DNA of 64,000 nucleotides from assembly GCA_014382365.1 (NCBI GenBank), contig JACNJW010000053.1, forward strand, positions 124,001 to 188,000, given 5' to 3'. Shown one piece after another: positions 54,600-63,006 of this stretch (position 1 is its first letter; each line of letters starts with the position of its first letter). Position numbers and translations under genes: made by a program. The notes beneath the pieces are model-generated. The model searched no databases and was not told where the DNA came from. It saw only the letters and a program-made list of their open reading frames with translations. The stretch is from SAR324 cluster bacterium. Its GTDB lineage: Bacteria > SAR324 > NAC60-12.

Positions 54600-55928
54600 T
54601 CAGGTTGTCAGTGCAACATGTAACTTTTGTACCAGTGCCTGATTATAACCGTGAGATGTCATGTTGGCCACAACTCTGCCACGCAGAGGATAACCCAGCA
54701 GAAAGAGATCTCCAATCAGGTCCAGTATTTTGTGGCGCACAAATTCATCCGGATAACGTAAGTCAGTATTGATCACTTTTCCGTCATGCATGATAATATG
54801 TGAATCGAGATAACCACTGCCGACAGTTCCGCTTTTTTGGGCCATGTCAATATTCTCGAAGGTGTTGAAAGATCTTGCCGGCGCAATATCAACATCAAAC
54901 GAGTCTTTTTCTGCATTGAAGGTTAGTTTCTGTTCTCCAATTGGTGCATCATAATCAACCCGCATTTTAACCTCAAAACCGTCAAACGGTTCCACATAAA
55001 GATGTTTTTCATCCAATTTTTTGCGTCCAACCTGAATTGGTTCCAAAACAACAGCATCTTTTGCAGCGACATCCTGATCCAGTATTCCTGCGTCATTAAT
55101 AAGTTTGCTGAAATCATTTGCAGAACCATCTATGTTTGGGATTTCTTCATCGACTTTAGCCAGGACGTTTGTGATGCCGGCCATATGCAGTGAGGCCATC
55201 AAATGCTCAACTGTACGTACCCGCCGACTTTCACGTGCCAACACAGTTGAGTTTGCACTGAATGATTGTTTTGCTACAGATTGTGAAAAATTTTCGATAT
55301 TAGTAATGTGTGCAGGTACTGAGGTATCATCCAAAGTTTGAAAGACGATTCCAGAATTTGCTTCAAGCGGACTTAAAATCACACCTGTATTTCTTCCGGT
55401 CAGCAGGCCTTTGCCGTTCAAAACAACATTACTTTTCAAGGTTCGTTGCGGACGGTTTGAGTCTTCCAATTTTAGTGCACCGGAAGGAATGATGGGATTA
55501 ATAATTTTTGCCACCTCCATCTGTGTATCAGAAGCAAGGTCCTTGATTTTTTCTGGAGGTTTGTTTGAAAGTACAACTGCAATTTTGTCCAGTAAAATTT
55601 CCAGCCGCAGCGGCTTTTCCATAAAGTCAACTGCACCAAGTTTTATTGCATTTACTGCAGCATCAATACCTGCATGTCCGCTCATCATGATTACCGGTAG
55701 TTCCGGATGAGTTTCTCTCAGTTGACTGAGAATCGCCATCCCGTCAGTTCCCGGCAGCCAGATATCCAGCAGTACCAGCGCAGGAATCTGCTGTTCCAGT
55801 TCTGCACAAAATTCTTCAGAATTTTGACAGGAAACCACCGGATATCCTTCATCTCCAAGTACCCTTTCCAGGGTTTCCCGAATTGCCGGTTCATCATCCA
55901 CAACGCAAATAATTTGTGAGTTGGTCAT
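54600..55928 (-). CDS. lpxC: Response-regulator receiver domain fused to LpxC deacetylase
   Basis: A 442-residue fusion. Residues 1-120 are a CheY-like receiver: Asp11-Asp12 acidic pocket, phospho-acceptor Asp55 (LVLLDIWLPG), Ser83 and Lys105, with NtrX-like GHAGIDAAVNAIKLGA. After a 35-residue linker, residues 160-442 are UDP-3-O-acyl-N-acetylglucosamine deacetylase, the committed step of lipid A synthesis. Zinc ligands and catalytic residues are intact: Glu241-His242 (RTVEHLMASL), His399 and Asp403 (FVRHKILDLIGDL), and His426 (TSHGYNQAL). No histidine kinase is adjacent. There is no internal stop or start near the junction, so the fusion is a single ORF. Confidence 0.9.
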   Translation of the reverse strand: MTNSQIICVVDDEPAIRETLERVLGDEGYPVVSCQNSEEFCAELEQQIPALVLLDIWLPGTDGMAILSQLRETHPELPVIMMSGHAGIDAAVNAIKLGAVDFMEKPLRLEILLDKIAVVLSNKPPEKIKDLASDTQMEVAKIINPIIPSGALKLEDSNRPQRTLKSNVVLNGKGLLTGRNTGVILSPLEANSGIVFQTLDDTSVPAHITNIENFSQSVAKQSFSANSTVLARESRRVRTVEHLMASLHMAGITNVLAKVDEEIPNIDGSANDFSKLINDAGILDQDVAAKDAVVLEPIQVGRKKLDEKHLYVEPFDGFEVKMRVDYDAPIGEQKLTFNAEKDSFDVDIAPARSFNTFENIDMAQKSGTVGSGYLDSHIIMHDGKVINTDLRYPDEFVRHKILDLIGDLFLLGYPLRGRVVANMTSHGYNQALVQKLHVALTT

Positions 55929-55967
55929 TTTTTGATTCCGTTGTTGGTTTAAGACTGTTTTTTTAAA

Positions 55968-56435
55968 TTAAAATTTATACTTCAAGCGCTGTCCGAGTTG
56001 AAGCTTGAGTTCAGCTGCACGTCCTGCATTTAACTCCAGTACAAAATTTGCCGGCACTGAAGGTTTCAGAATCGGCGGCTTTTCTCCAGGAGCCACAGGT
56101 TGAACGTTTTGGAGAATGTGAATTATTTTGTAATCGTCCAGCCAGATAATGTCCAGTGGAAACTGCATGTCCTTCATCCAAAAACTTTGCAGTTTTTTGT
56201 TCTCAAAAATAAACAACATCCCCCAGCCTTTTTTGAGGCCTTGCCGTTTTCCAAGTCCAAGACTTCGTTTTTCAACTGTGTCAGCAACTTCAACACTAAT
56301 CTCTTTGTCGGCAGCTGTGATGACAACTGCATGTGCATAATTCTCAGTCTCTGCAAATGCAGGGCTGGTGCCCAAGAAAAGAATGCAGCCGAAAATAGTA
56401 AAAATTATGTAACTAAAATGTCTGGGCCAAATCAT
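55968..56435 (-). CDS. DUF192 family secreted protein
   Basis: A 155-residue protein with an N-terminal signal peptide (IIFTIFGCILFLGTSPAFAE). The DUF192 domain has KRSLGLGKRQGLKKGWGMLFIF, SFWMKDMQFPLDIIWLDD and the C-terminal VLELNAGRAAELKLQLGQRL. Function is unknown in the family; members are often exported. It overlaps the def stop by four bases and is co-transcribed with it. Nothing in the sequence suggests an enzyme. Confidence 0.83.
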   Translation of the reverse strand: MIWPRHFSYIIFTIFGCILFLGTSPAFAETENYAHAVVITAADKEISVEVADTVEKRSLGLGKRQGLKKGWGMLFIFENKKLQSFWMKDMQFPLDIIWLDDYKIIHILQNVQPVAPGEKPPILKPSVPANFVLELNAGRAAELKLQLGQRLKYKF

Positions 56436-56950
56436 GCGTCATCATTTGCGAGCTTTTTAAGTCGTTTCTTTACCATTTTTTGCTTTAGCAAAGGTAAACG
56501 GTCTATGAACAGGATACCATTCAAATGATCAATCTCATGCTGCAGACAGATGGACATCATGTCATTTGCTTCAATAGTTTTTGCTGCACCGGAAAGGTCC
56601 TGATATGCAACAGTAATGTATTCGGCACGTTCCACCTCACCTCTAAAATCAACCACACTCAAACAGCCTTCTTCAGAGACGGTTCTTCCGGAACTGCTGA
56701 CAATTTCAGGATTAATGAAGACATGTGGTTCACGCAGGCTCTTGTCTTCCTCTCCGCTTTTCAAATCAACTACAATGATTTGTTTGAGGATGCCTGCTTG
56801 AATTGCTGCCAGACCAATGCCGCTGGAAACGTACATTGTTTCCAGCATGGATTGTGTGGTGTTTTCCAGTTCCTGATCAAAAGTTGTAACGGGTTCTGTC
56901 TTTTGCTGCAAAACTGGTGCAGGAAAAGTAAAAATTTCTAAAAGTGCCAT
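56432..56950 (-). CDS. def: Peptide deformylase
   Basis: Def removes formyl groups from nascent N-termini. The 172 residues contain the three family motifs: GIGLAAIQAG (motif I, about residues 43-52), EEGCLSV (motif II) and CLQHEIDHLNG (motif III, metal-binding His-Glu-x-x-His). The N-terminal segment is standard. No fmt is adjacent. The DUF192 gene overlaps its stop by four bases. The start is the ATG at 56950. Confidence 0.94.
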   Translation of the reverse strand: MALLEIFTFPAPVLQQKTEPVTTFDQELENTTQSMLETMYVSSGIGLAAIQAGILKQIIVVDLKSGEEDKSLREPHVFINPEIVSSSGRTVSEEGCLSVVDFRGEVERAEYITVAYQDLSGAAKTIEANDMMSICLQHEIDHLNGILFIDRLPLLKQKMVKKRLKKLANDDA

Positions 56951-57153
56951 TGCTGTTATAAACTGAAATCCTGTTGATAGTTTTCTGCTAGCTAAAATTC
57001 TAACTCATTTTAAACAAACTCATTCTCAAACACAAACTGTGAAGCATAAAAAATGACATAGGGTTTGCTTTGACTTGAGAAGCAAGTTCAGTCTGCGCTA
57101 AAATTTGTGACATTCAAAATCAAGTAATTAATGTCAATTATAGTGGATCACAG

Positions 57154-58101
57154 ATGAAAACAGGATTTTATACGAATCCAATTTACCTTGAACATGATAC
57201 AGGTTTGCATCCCGAAAATGCAGATCGACTGAGGGCAATTCAAGCTAAACTGGAGTCAGAAGGACTGCTGGAAAAACTCAAGTTGGAGTCTGGACGTCCG
57301 GCAACAACCGGAGAAATTGCAATGCTGCATACAGAAAAACTGATTTCTGCAGTTGAGGCTGCATCTGCAAGCGGAGCCGCTCAACTTCACACTCCGGATT
57401 GTATTATCTCAGCTCAAACTTATAAGGCAGCTTTGTTTGCAGTTGGTTCTGTGCTGGATGCTGCACTTGAAGTGGCGGAGCGCAGGTTGGATAATGCATT
57501 CTGTGCAGTCCGTCCACCTGGTCACCATGCAGAATATGATACTGCTATGGGATTTTGTTTTTTCAATAATATTGCTTTGGCAGCAGAATATTTAAGCAGA
57601 GAATTGGGATTTAAGCGGGTGCTGGTTTTTGATTTTGATGTACATCATGGAAATGGAACACAGCATTTTTTTGAGCAGCGTGATGATATCTACTTTGTGA
57701 GTCTGCATCAGGATCCCCGCAGCTGTTATCCGGGCACTGGTTTTGCTGATGAACGCGGAAGTGGTGCTGGTGCAGGATATACGCTGAATGTTCCTGTTTC
57801 TGCAGGAATGGAGGATGCGGAATATTTGCAGATATTTTATGCTCAGGTTTTGCCGAAGCTGGAGGAATATAAGCCTGATTTTATTCTGGTATCTGCCGGC
57901 TTTGATGCACACCGTGCTGATCCTCTGGCTGCATTAAATCTGACAGAACGAACTTTTAATGAATTGATTCGAGTCCTGAAAAAACTGGCTGCTTCTACTG
58001 CAGGAGGGAGGATCATGAGCTTGCTGGAAGGCGGTTATGACCTCAAGGCTCTCTCGACAAGTGTATATGAACATCTGCTTGTTTTAGAATCTGAAGACTG
58101 A
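57154..58101 (+). CDS. Histone deacetylase-family amidohydrolase
   Basis: A 315-residue class II HDAC/AcuC/APAH-type deacetylase. Active-site elements are visible: RPPGHHAEYDTAMGFCFFNN (paired catalytic histidines), FDFDVHHGNGTQHFF (zinc-binding Asp and His), SAGFDAHRADPLAAL (zinc-binding Asp) and the C-terminal LEGGYDLKALSTSV. In bacteria, members hydrolyse acetylpolyamines or acetylated proteins such as acetyl-CoA synthetase. The substrate is not predictable from the sequence. It is alone between def (divergent) and the flippase-like gene (convergent). Confidence 0.88.
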   Translation: MKTGFYTNPIYLEHDTGLHPENADRLRAIQAKLESEGLLEKLKLESGRPATTGEIAMLHTEKLISAVEAASASGAAQLHTPDCIISAQTYKAALFAVGSVLDAALEVAERRLDNAFCAVRPPGHHAEYDTAMGFCFFNNIALAAEYLSRELGFKRVLVFDFDVHHGNGTQHFFEQRDDIYFVSLHQDPRSCYPGTGFADERGSGAGAGYTLNVPVSAGMEDAEYLQIFYAQVLPKLEEYKPDFILVSAGFDAHRADPLAALNLTERTFNELIRVLKKLAASTAGGRIMSLLEGGYDLKALSTSVYEHLLVLESED

Positions 58102-58130
58102 ATGACTCTCAAGCTGAATAAATGCCAACC

Positions 58131-59120
58131 TCAATCCAGCATTTCCTGCTGATTTTTTGGGATTTTATATTTACTACTGTAAAGAAAATATGGAATTCCG
58201 CCCAGGAGGAAGACTCCGAGCTGAACAATAATGAATAAATTAAAAATGTCTGCACCTCCTGAGAATCCTGCAAGTTGGTAAAGTGATTCAAAAGCCGCAT
58301 GTCCAATTCCGATTCCACCGGGTGCAATAGGAATGGCAACGGTTATTAAACCAATCGGCATCAGGAAAAACTGGGTTGCCAGTTCCATCTCCTTAATGCC
58401 CATCAATTGTGTCACCTGAAAAAAAATCAGGGCAATCAAAGTGTGGATGCCGATTGCCAGCAGTAATGTTGAGATTAAAGTGATTTTTTGATGCTGAAAA
58501 ATTTTAAATGCAGAATAAACTTTGATACTGAATTTGCTGGCAGGCAGACGTTGAAAAAGTCGCAGAAAAGGGTCGTGTCCTTGCTTGAAGGGATAGAGTG
58601 CAATTAGATAAAATAAGACTGTTCCACCAAAAAGTGCAGTGATCATCCAGGCCAGAGAGTGCAGTTGTTCCTGTGCCAGGATTAGTTCAAGATTAAAAAG
58701 CAGTGCAAAAAAAGCCATCACGATTAATCCAAATAAGCCGACAAACCTGTCAATCAGCAAGGTCATAAAGGCCCTCGTGCGTCCTTCTTCCTCTTGTGCC
58801 TTGATTACGTAATAACCTTTGACGACATCTCCAGTCACTGCACCCGGCAAAGTTGTATTGAAAAAATTGCCAATCCAGGTCAAGACAAAAGCCTGTTTAG
58901 GTTCAAGTGGAACACCAATCGCTTTTAATAACAACCACCAGCGGAATGTTGCCATTGGTACAACAGCAAAAATCAATACTCCAACCATCAAGCCAAGTAT
59001 TTCAGGAGCCTCCTGGAAGAGCATCAGTTTCTCAAAATTGAGTCTTCCACTGCGGATAAGATAAATCAAAATGGTTCCAACAATTCCCATTTTGAGCAGA
59101 ATCAGCAGTAGTTTTTTCAT
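58131..59120 (-). CDS. UPF0104/AglD-like flippase-type membrane protein
   Basis: A 329-residue polytopic protein from the ATG at 59120. The open frame extends 51 codons upstream into the next gene's start region but without conserved sequence. Typical lysylphosphatidylglycerol-synthase-transmembrane features are WIGNFFNTTLPGAVTGDVVKGYY, DRFVGLFGL and AIPIAPGGIGIGHAAFESLY. About eight helices are predicted. It has no soluble synthase domain, so a lipid-flippase or scaffold role is more likely. Its start lies eight bases after the stop of the stand-alone prepilin peptidase N-domain gene. Confidence 0.78.
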   Translation of the reverse strand: MKKLLLILLKMGIVGTILIYLIRSGRLNFEKLMLFQEAPEILGLMVGVLIFAVVPMATFRWWLLLKAIGVPLEPKQAFVLTWIGNFFNTTLPGAVTGDVVKGYYVIKAQEEEGRTRAFMTLLIDRFVGLFGLIVMAFFALLFNLELILAQEQLHSLAWMITALFGGTVLFYLIALYPFKQGHDPFLRLFQRLPASKFSIKVYSAFKIFQHQKITLISTLLLAIGIHTLIALIFFQVTQLMGIKEMELATQFFLMPIGLITVAIPIAPGGIGIGHAAFESLYQLAGFSGGADIFNLFIIVQLGVFLLGGIPYFLYSSKYKIPKNQQEMLD

Positions 59121-59128
59121 TAAAAAAT

Positions 59129-59647
59129 TTAAGAAAAATAAATGATAAAATTCAGGGTTAGCAAAACAGCAGCTGCAAAAAGCAGTGATTTTTGCAATTG
59201 TCGACAAGGCCAACAGTATCCCAGAATCCACAAAAATGAAAAGTTTATACTGAAAAGAAAAGCAGTAATCCAACCAGTAAAAAACCAGCCCAGCCCGGCA
59301 TACCAGAGGCCGTGAAGGAATTCTGTCCAGAATAATCTTGAATCCAGTTTAGTGCTGCAGTTTCTGCAGCAGGCTCTGTTCAGCAGGAATGAAAACAGGG
59401 GGATGTTTTCGAACCAGTGGATTTGAGATCCACAGGAAAAACAAAAAGAACGTGCCGGACTGAAGATACTTAGTGTCCTGTTGAGGAGGTGTTCTTTCAG
59501 TAAAGGTGCTGCCTGATTATCATTCAGCAGGCACTGTCGTTTTTCATCATCTGCAAACTGCAGCGGCAGACGATCAAGGCAGACATTTACGAAACTGCCG
59601 ATTGTCACACCAAATATGATCCATATTACTGTTTCAAACAACTGCAC
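59129..59647 (-). CDS. Stand-alone prepilin peptidase N-terminal (methyltransferase) domain
   Basis: A 172-residue protein resembling only the N-terminal part of PilD/GspO (A24) enzymes. GVTIGSFVNVCLDRLP is the conserved first helix and loop. CFSCGSQIHWFENIPLFSFL and CCRNCSTKLDSRLFWTEF supply the two CxxC zinc-binding pairs of the cytoplasmic domain that methylates processed pilins. The aspartic protease part with GxGD is absent, and hydrophobic sequence ends the protein at residue 172. It is a truncated-looking but intact frame, so it may be a specialised methyltransferase or a relic. Confidence 0.65.
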   Translation of the reverse strand: MQLFETVIWIIFGVTIGSFVNVCLDRLPLQFADDEKRQCLLNDNQAAPLLKEHLLNRTLSIFSPARSFCFSCGSQIHWFENIPLFSFLLNRACCRNCSTKLDSRLFWTEFLHGLWYAGLGWFFTGWITAFLFSINFSFLWILGYCWPCRQLQKSLLFAAAVLLTLNFIIYFS

Positions 59648-59688
59648 TCATGCTCCATCAGGTTCAATTACCTGAATTGTTAAATTCA

Positions 59689-60564
59689 TTAAAACTGCTG
59701 ATGAACACGTAAAAAACTCGCAAATCGCGGCAGGCCATTCTTTGACCTTCCTGTATATTTATAGGTAATGACAGTACCAACCGCAGGCGGATTTTTTCGT
59801 TCCTGATTACTGAAACCGGTACCAATCCGGAACTTGCGTCCATTTTCATCGGCAACCAGCAATGAACCCATCATGCCACTGAATTTTCCTTTACCCGGCA
59901 GGATTTCGATTACAGTTGCTTCTGCATCCTGCCATGGTTTTAGTTTGAGCAGATCATCACTTCTACCACTGTGATAAAGCGAATCTGCACGGTGCAGCAT
60001 TAAACCTTCACCGCCTTTTTGTACAATCTCATCCAGCATCTTCAGCAGTGCATCCTCTGAGTTGAGGCGAATTTGCGGAATTGCCTGCAGCCAGGGGATC
60101 TTTGCAGACTGGGTCAGTTCCACCATTTTATGCACTCTTGTTGTGAAAGTACCAGGAGATTCAGGAAGCTCAAATAACATATACCGGACCTGTCTCCACT
60201 CGCTCTCAACAGGATTTTTTTTACGCACAATTCCGGAGAGCAGGTCAAACGTATTGCGTCCCAGCCAGAGTTCTCCATCCATTGACTGCTTTGGAAAATT
60301 TTTACTGAACCACTCAGGTACGTGAATCAGTTTTCCGCTGCGGAAATTAAGGGTTTTACCATTCCAGATTGCCCGCACACCATCCAGTTTTTCACTGATC
60401 CACCATTGTGAAATATCTTCCTGCTGATAAACTCTGGCCAGTAATGGATCAAGTGTGCCTGCTTTTTGCTCCACTGCATCTGCAGCAGGCGGGATTGTGC
60501 TGAGAAAAAACGTAAGAAAAACAAGGCTGGAAAATATTTTTTGGATGAATGTTTGATTCAACAT
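59689..60564 (-). CDS. Secreted ATP-dependent DNA ligase, LigE-type
   Basis: A 291-residue protein with an N-terminal signal peptide (FFLSTIPPAADA). The nucleotidyltransferase motif I is SEKLDGVRAI with the nucleophilic lysine at about residue 59. RSGKLIHVP (motif Ia-like), MDGELWLGR (motif III), EGLMLHRADS (motif IV) and LKLKPWQDAEA (motif V) follow, and a C-terminal OB domain ends the protein. Such minimal ligases seal nicks with ATP and, in several Gram-negative bacteria, are exported to the periplasm or beyond. The gene neighbours the PilD-like domain. Role in DNA uptake or extracellular DNA is inferred only. Confidence 0.85.
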   Translation of the reverse strand: MLNQTFIQKIFSSLVFLTFFLSTIPPAADAVEQKAGTLDPLLARVYQQEDISQWWISEKLDGVRAIWNGKTLNFRSGKLIHVPEWFSKNFPKQSMDGELWLGRNTFDLLSGIVRKKNPVESEWRQVRYMLFELPESPGTFTTRVHKMVELTQSAKIPWLQAIPQIRLNSEDALLKMLDEIVQKGGEGLMLHRADSLYHSGRSDDLLKLKPWQDAEATVIEILPGKGKFSGMMGSLLVADENGRKFRIGTGFSNQERKNPPAVGTVITYKYTGRSKNGLPRFASFLRVHQQF

Positions 60565-60648
60565 TGCAGATTACGGAAAGGGTTTACTTTAGTTAAAAGG
60601 CCTCCTCGTTTCCAGTTTAAATAATATCAGTGCAGCAGTTTAAAGATA

Positions 60649-61440
60649 CTATCCGGCTTTTTCGACATCTGGCAGCAGAAATCGATCCAGCAATTCATTT
60701 GCCAACCGGATATAACCGGTTGCACCTGCAGAATTTAAATGTCGTTGAATTACATCTATTCCTAAAGAACTTGCTTCAAGAATATGTGGACAATTTGGGA
60801 TAATTGTTTTAAAAACAGAATCTCCAAGTGCCTGGTAAATTTGTTTGCAAACTTGCTGATGGGACAGAATGGTCTCATCATACATTGTCAGTAAAATTCC
60901 TGCAAGACGCAGTTTTGGCTCAATTGTTCTTTGCAACTCCTTGAAAGCCTGTAGAAAACGTTTAAGAGATTTTATGGCCAGAGCTTCGCATTCCAGAGGC
61001 ACAACTATGTAGTCTGCAGCAAGCATGGCGTTGATACTGAGGGAACTTGTAGAAGCAGGTGCATCAACGATAATGAAGTCATAACTACTGACTGCATTTT
61101 GTTCCAGCCACTGTGCAAGATGATAATAGTCAACTGCAATTTTATTGACTGTCTGCTCTACCAGCAGATCCTGGATATTTGAAAGCAGCAGGTCAAGGTT
61201 CTGATGTTTGCCGGTTTGCACAATTTCCGAAAGCTTTACTTCCGGTGTACAAAAAACCTCTCTGACACCCAAACTGTCCTGTTTATCAATACCAAGTGAG
61301 TGATGAACCGAACCCTGCGGATCTAGGTCAACCAGGAGGGTTTTATAACCTCCAAGTGCAAATGCAGTTGCTAAATGAACAGCTGAGGTAGTTTTTCCTA
61401 CTCCGCCTTTCTGACTGGCGAATGTAATCACTTTTGCCAT
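60649..61440 (-). CDS. ParA/MinD-family chromosome-partition ATPase
   Basis: A 263-residue deviant-Walker ATPase. The signature KGGVGKTTSAVHLATAFAL begins near residue 11, DLDPQGSVHHSLGID and the Asp of FIIVDAPASTS follow, and the switch region is VVPLECEALAIKSLKRFL. Length and features match ParA/Soj proteins that position plasmids, chromosomes or protein complexes. No parB gene is adjacent, and the gene is monocistronic, so it may place another cargo. Ligase and DUF302 genes flank it. Confidence 0.8.
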   Translation of the reverse strand: MAKVITFASQKGGVGKTTSAVHLATAFALGGYKTLLVDLDPQGSVHHSLGIDKQDSLGVREVFCTPEVKLSEIVQTGKHQNLDLLLSNIQDLLVEQTVNKIAVDYYHLAQWLEQNAVSSYDFIIVDAPASTSSLSINAMLAADYIVVPLECEALAIKSLKRFLQAFKELQRTIEPKLRLAGILLTMYDETILSHQQVCKQIYQALGDSVFKTIIPNCPHILEASSLGIDVIQRHLNSAGATGYIRLANELLDRFLLPDVEKAG

Positions 61441-61570
61441 CGTTGAAGCCGTTCACCTTAAAAAATATTTGTTTTTGCTCTTAATTAAAAAGTCATGCAC
61501 TTTGCCAGGGCGAGTGTATCACAGGCTAGATCAAAAGAAAACTTTTCTTGTTCGCAGCTGCGGTTTATGC

Positions 61571-61972
61571 TCAAAGGGCATTAAGTGCAGTTTGTAACTT
61601 TTCCTGAACACTTTTTGCAAAATCATCTAAATCTGTTCTTCCGGTTGCCTGCACCATCATTTCCGGATCGACGATACTGACAACAGTTTCTCCATTCTCA
61701 GGATTTTCATAAACAATGATGTTACAGGGCAGCAGCAGTCCAATATCTATTTCCTCAGAGAGTGCACCAAAGGCCAGGGCAGGATTACAGGCACCAAGTA
61801 TCACGTATTTTGTAAAATCCTGATCAATTTTCTTTTTTAATGTTGCTTTGACATCGATTTCAGTCAGGATACCAAAGCCTTGATCTTTGAGTGTTGAAGT
61901 TATTTTTTCAACTGCTTCTTCATAGCTGAAAGGTACAATGCGTTTCATTCCGTATTTTGATTCTGTTGTCAT
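61571..61972 (-). CDS. DUF302 family protein
   Basis: A 133-residue small protein. The family core reads GFGILTEIDVKATLKKKI, followed by VILGACNPALAFGALS and IGLLLPCNIIVYE, with a conserved cysteine in GACNP. Function is unknown; fold members are often found near redox or stress genes. It is monocistronic and followed by 130 bases before parA. The start is an ATG with no strong ribosome site. Confidence 0.82.
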   Translation of the reverse strand: MTTESKYGMKRIVPFSYEEAVEKITSTLKDQGFGILTEIDVKATLKKKIDQDFTKYVILGACNPALAFGALSEEIDIGLLLPCNIIVYENPENGETVVSIVDPEMMVQATGRTDLDDFAKSVQEKLQTALNAL

Positions 61973-62332
61973 TTTTTCTCTTTATATTTTTTTGCTTTGA
62001 ATTAAATTATTACATTCGGAGAAATCTTCCTCATTGGAAAGCATAGCTTCGACTTCTTCGATCAGCTGATTTTCAATGATTAATATCTCCTGTTAATTGA
62101 CAAACAATTCTATCAGAGAATTTTGTATTTTGGTAGTTTAGAGTCTCTTATGATAAACACCAGCCTACAACCAGAAAGGAAACAAATCCTGCCAATCTGT
62201 ACCAATCTACTTCCCCCCTTTTCCATTTAAATTTTCATACACCTTGAGTGATAGTCCCTGATGGTTCTTGAGTCGTTGCCATGATTGTTTTGCATTTCCC
62301 CACTTACTCTATCATTAGAGTTGTAATACTGT
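61973..62332. other. Intergenic region with possible transposon relic
   Basis: 360 bases without an intact gene. At 62253-62280 the DNA resembles 63825-63853 (CCCTGATGGTTCTTGAGT against CCCTGACGATTCTTGAGT), and on the minus strand both read LKNxQGL. This looks like a fragment of a shared coding sequence. Confidence 0.4.
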
Positions 62333-62650
62333 TCAGGCATGAACAACGGAGGAACTGGTCTTGTGTGTTTGGACTTCTTTATCAATTTTATCACCAAAGC
62401 TATTAATGGCAATTTTCATGCTGTAATGCGACTGTAAATTAAGCCAAAATTCGGGCTCAATGCCAAAATATTTGCCCAATCGTAAGGCAGTGTCCGCAGT
62501 GATGTCCCTCTTACCGTGAATGATTTGACTGATCCGGTTTGACGGTACTTTCAAGTCTCTAGCAAATTGGCTCTGAGTAATCCCCATCGGCTTTAAAAAT
62601 TCTTCCAATAACACTTCACCAGGCGTGATGGGTTCTAATTTTTTCAACAT
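62333..62650 (-). CDS. higA: HigA-type antitoxin (XRE family)
   Basis: A 105-residue antitoxin. The N-terminal KLEPITPGEVLLEEFLKPMG and the HTH SQFARDLKVPSNRISQIIHG mark HigA/VapI family addiction-module antitoxins, followed by LRLGKYFGIEPEFWLNLQ. The ATG at 62650 lies four bases after the higB stop, the toxin-first order of higBA operons. An in-frame extension upstream to 62803 runs through higB coding sequence and has no conserved residues. HigA binds and neutralises the toxin and represses the promoter, consistent with the palindrome upstream of higB. Confidence 0.9.
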   Translation of the reverse strand: MLKKLEPITPGEVLLEEFLKPMGITQSQFARDLKVPSNRISQIIHGKRDITADTALRLGKYFGIEPEFWLNLQSHYSMKIAINSFGDKIDKEVQTHKTSSSVVHA

Positions 62651-62654
62651 ATTT

Positions 62655-62939
62655 TCATCCTTTGTGATAATCAACGATTTCGACATCTCCGGCACCTCCA
62701 TCATGCCAACTAAAACAAATGCGCCAACGGTTATTAATCCGAATACTGAATTGACCCAGACGGTCTCCTGATAATGCTTCAAGTCGATTCCCTGGAGGAA
62801 CACGTAAACTGACTATAGAAACAGCCGCATTCAGTACCTCCAGCTTTATTCTTGCGTTTCTGGAAATGCTTCTGAATCTTTTAACATCTAGATCGTGAAA
62901 CAACTTTTCAGTATTTTTGCATTTGAAATTATGAATCAT
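62655..62939 (-). CDS. higB: HigB-type toxin (RelE superfamily ribonuclease)
   Basis: A 94-residue RelE/HigB-type mRNA interferase. The sequence aligns throughout with host-inhibition-of-growth toxins: FKCKNTEKLFHD, RVPPGNRLEALSGDRLGQF, SIRINNRWRICFSW and DVEIVDYHK. Such toxins cleave mRNA at the ribosome. It is the first gene of the operon. A palindromic operator and promoter lie immediately upstream, with the minus-10 box so close that the transcript may begin at the start codon. Confidence 0.9.
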   Translation of the reverse strand: MIHNFKCKNTEKLFHDLDVKRFRSISRNARIKLEVLNAAVSIVSLRVPPGNRLEALSGDRLGQFSIRINNRWRICFSWHDGGAGDVEIVDYHKG

Positions 62940-62945
62940 ACTTTC

Positions 62946-62974
62946 ATGATATGACGAGTGTCGTCATTCGTCAA
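62946..62974 (-). promoter_or_regulatory. higBA promoter with overlapping operator
   Basis: On the minus strand TTGACG (62974-62969) and TATCAT (62951-62946) are separated by 17 bases. A perfect palindrome ATGACGA, three bases, TCGTCAT (62951-62967) fills the spacer, and a further TGACGA half-site overlaps the minus-35. The pattern fits HigA autorepression. Minus-10 lies only six bases before the start codon. Confidence 0.7.
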
Positions 62975-63006
62975 TGGATATTTTAAAAGTAAAAGGGGAC
63001 AAAAAG

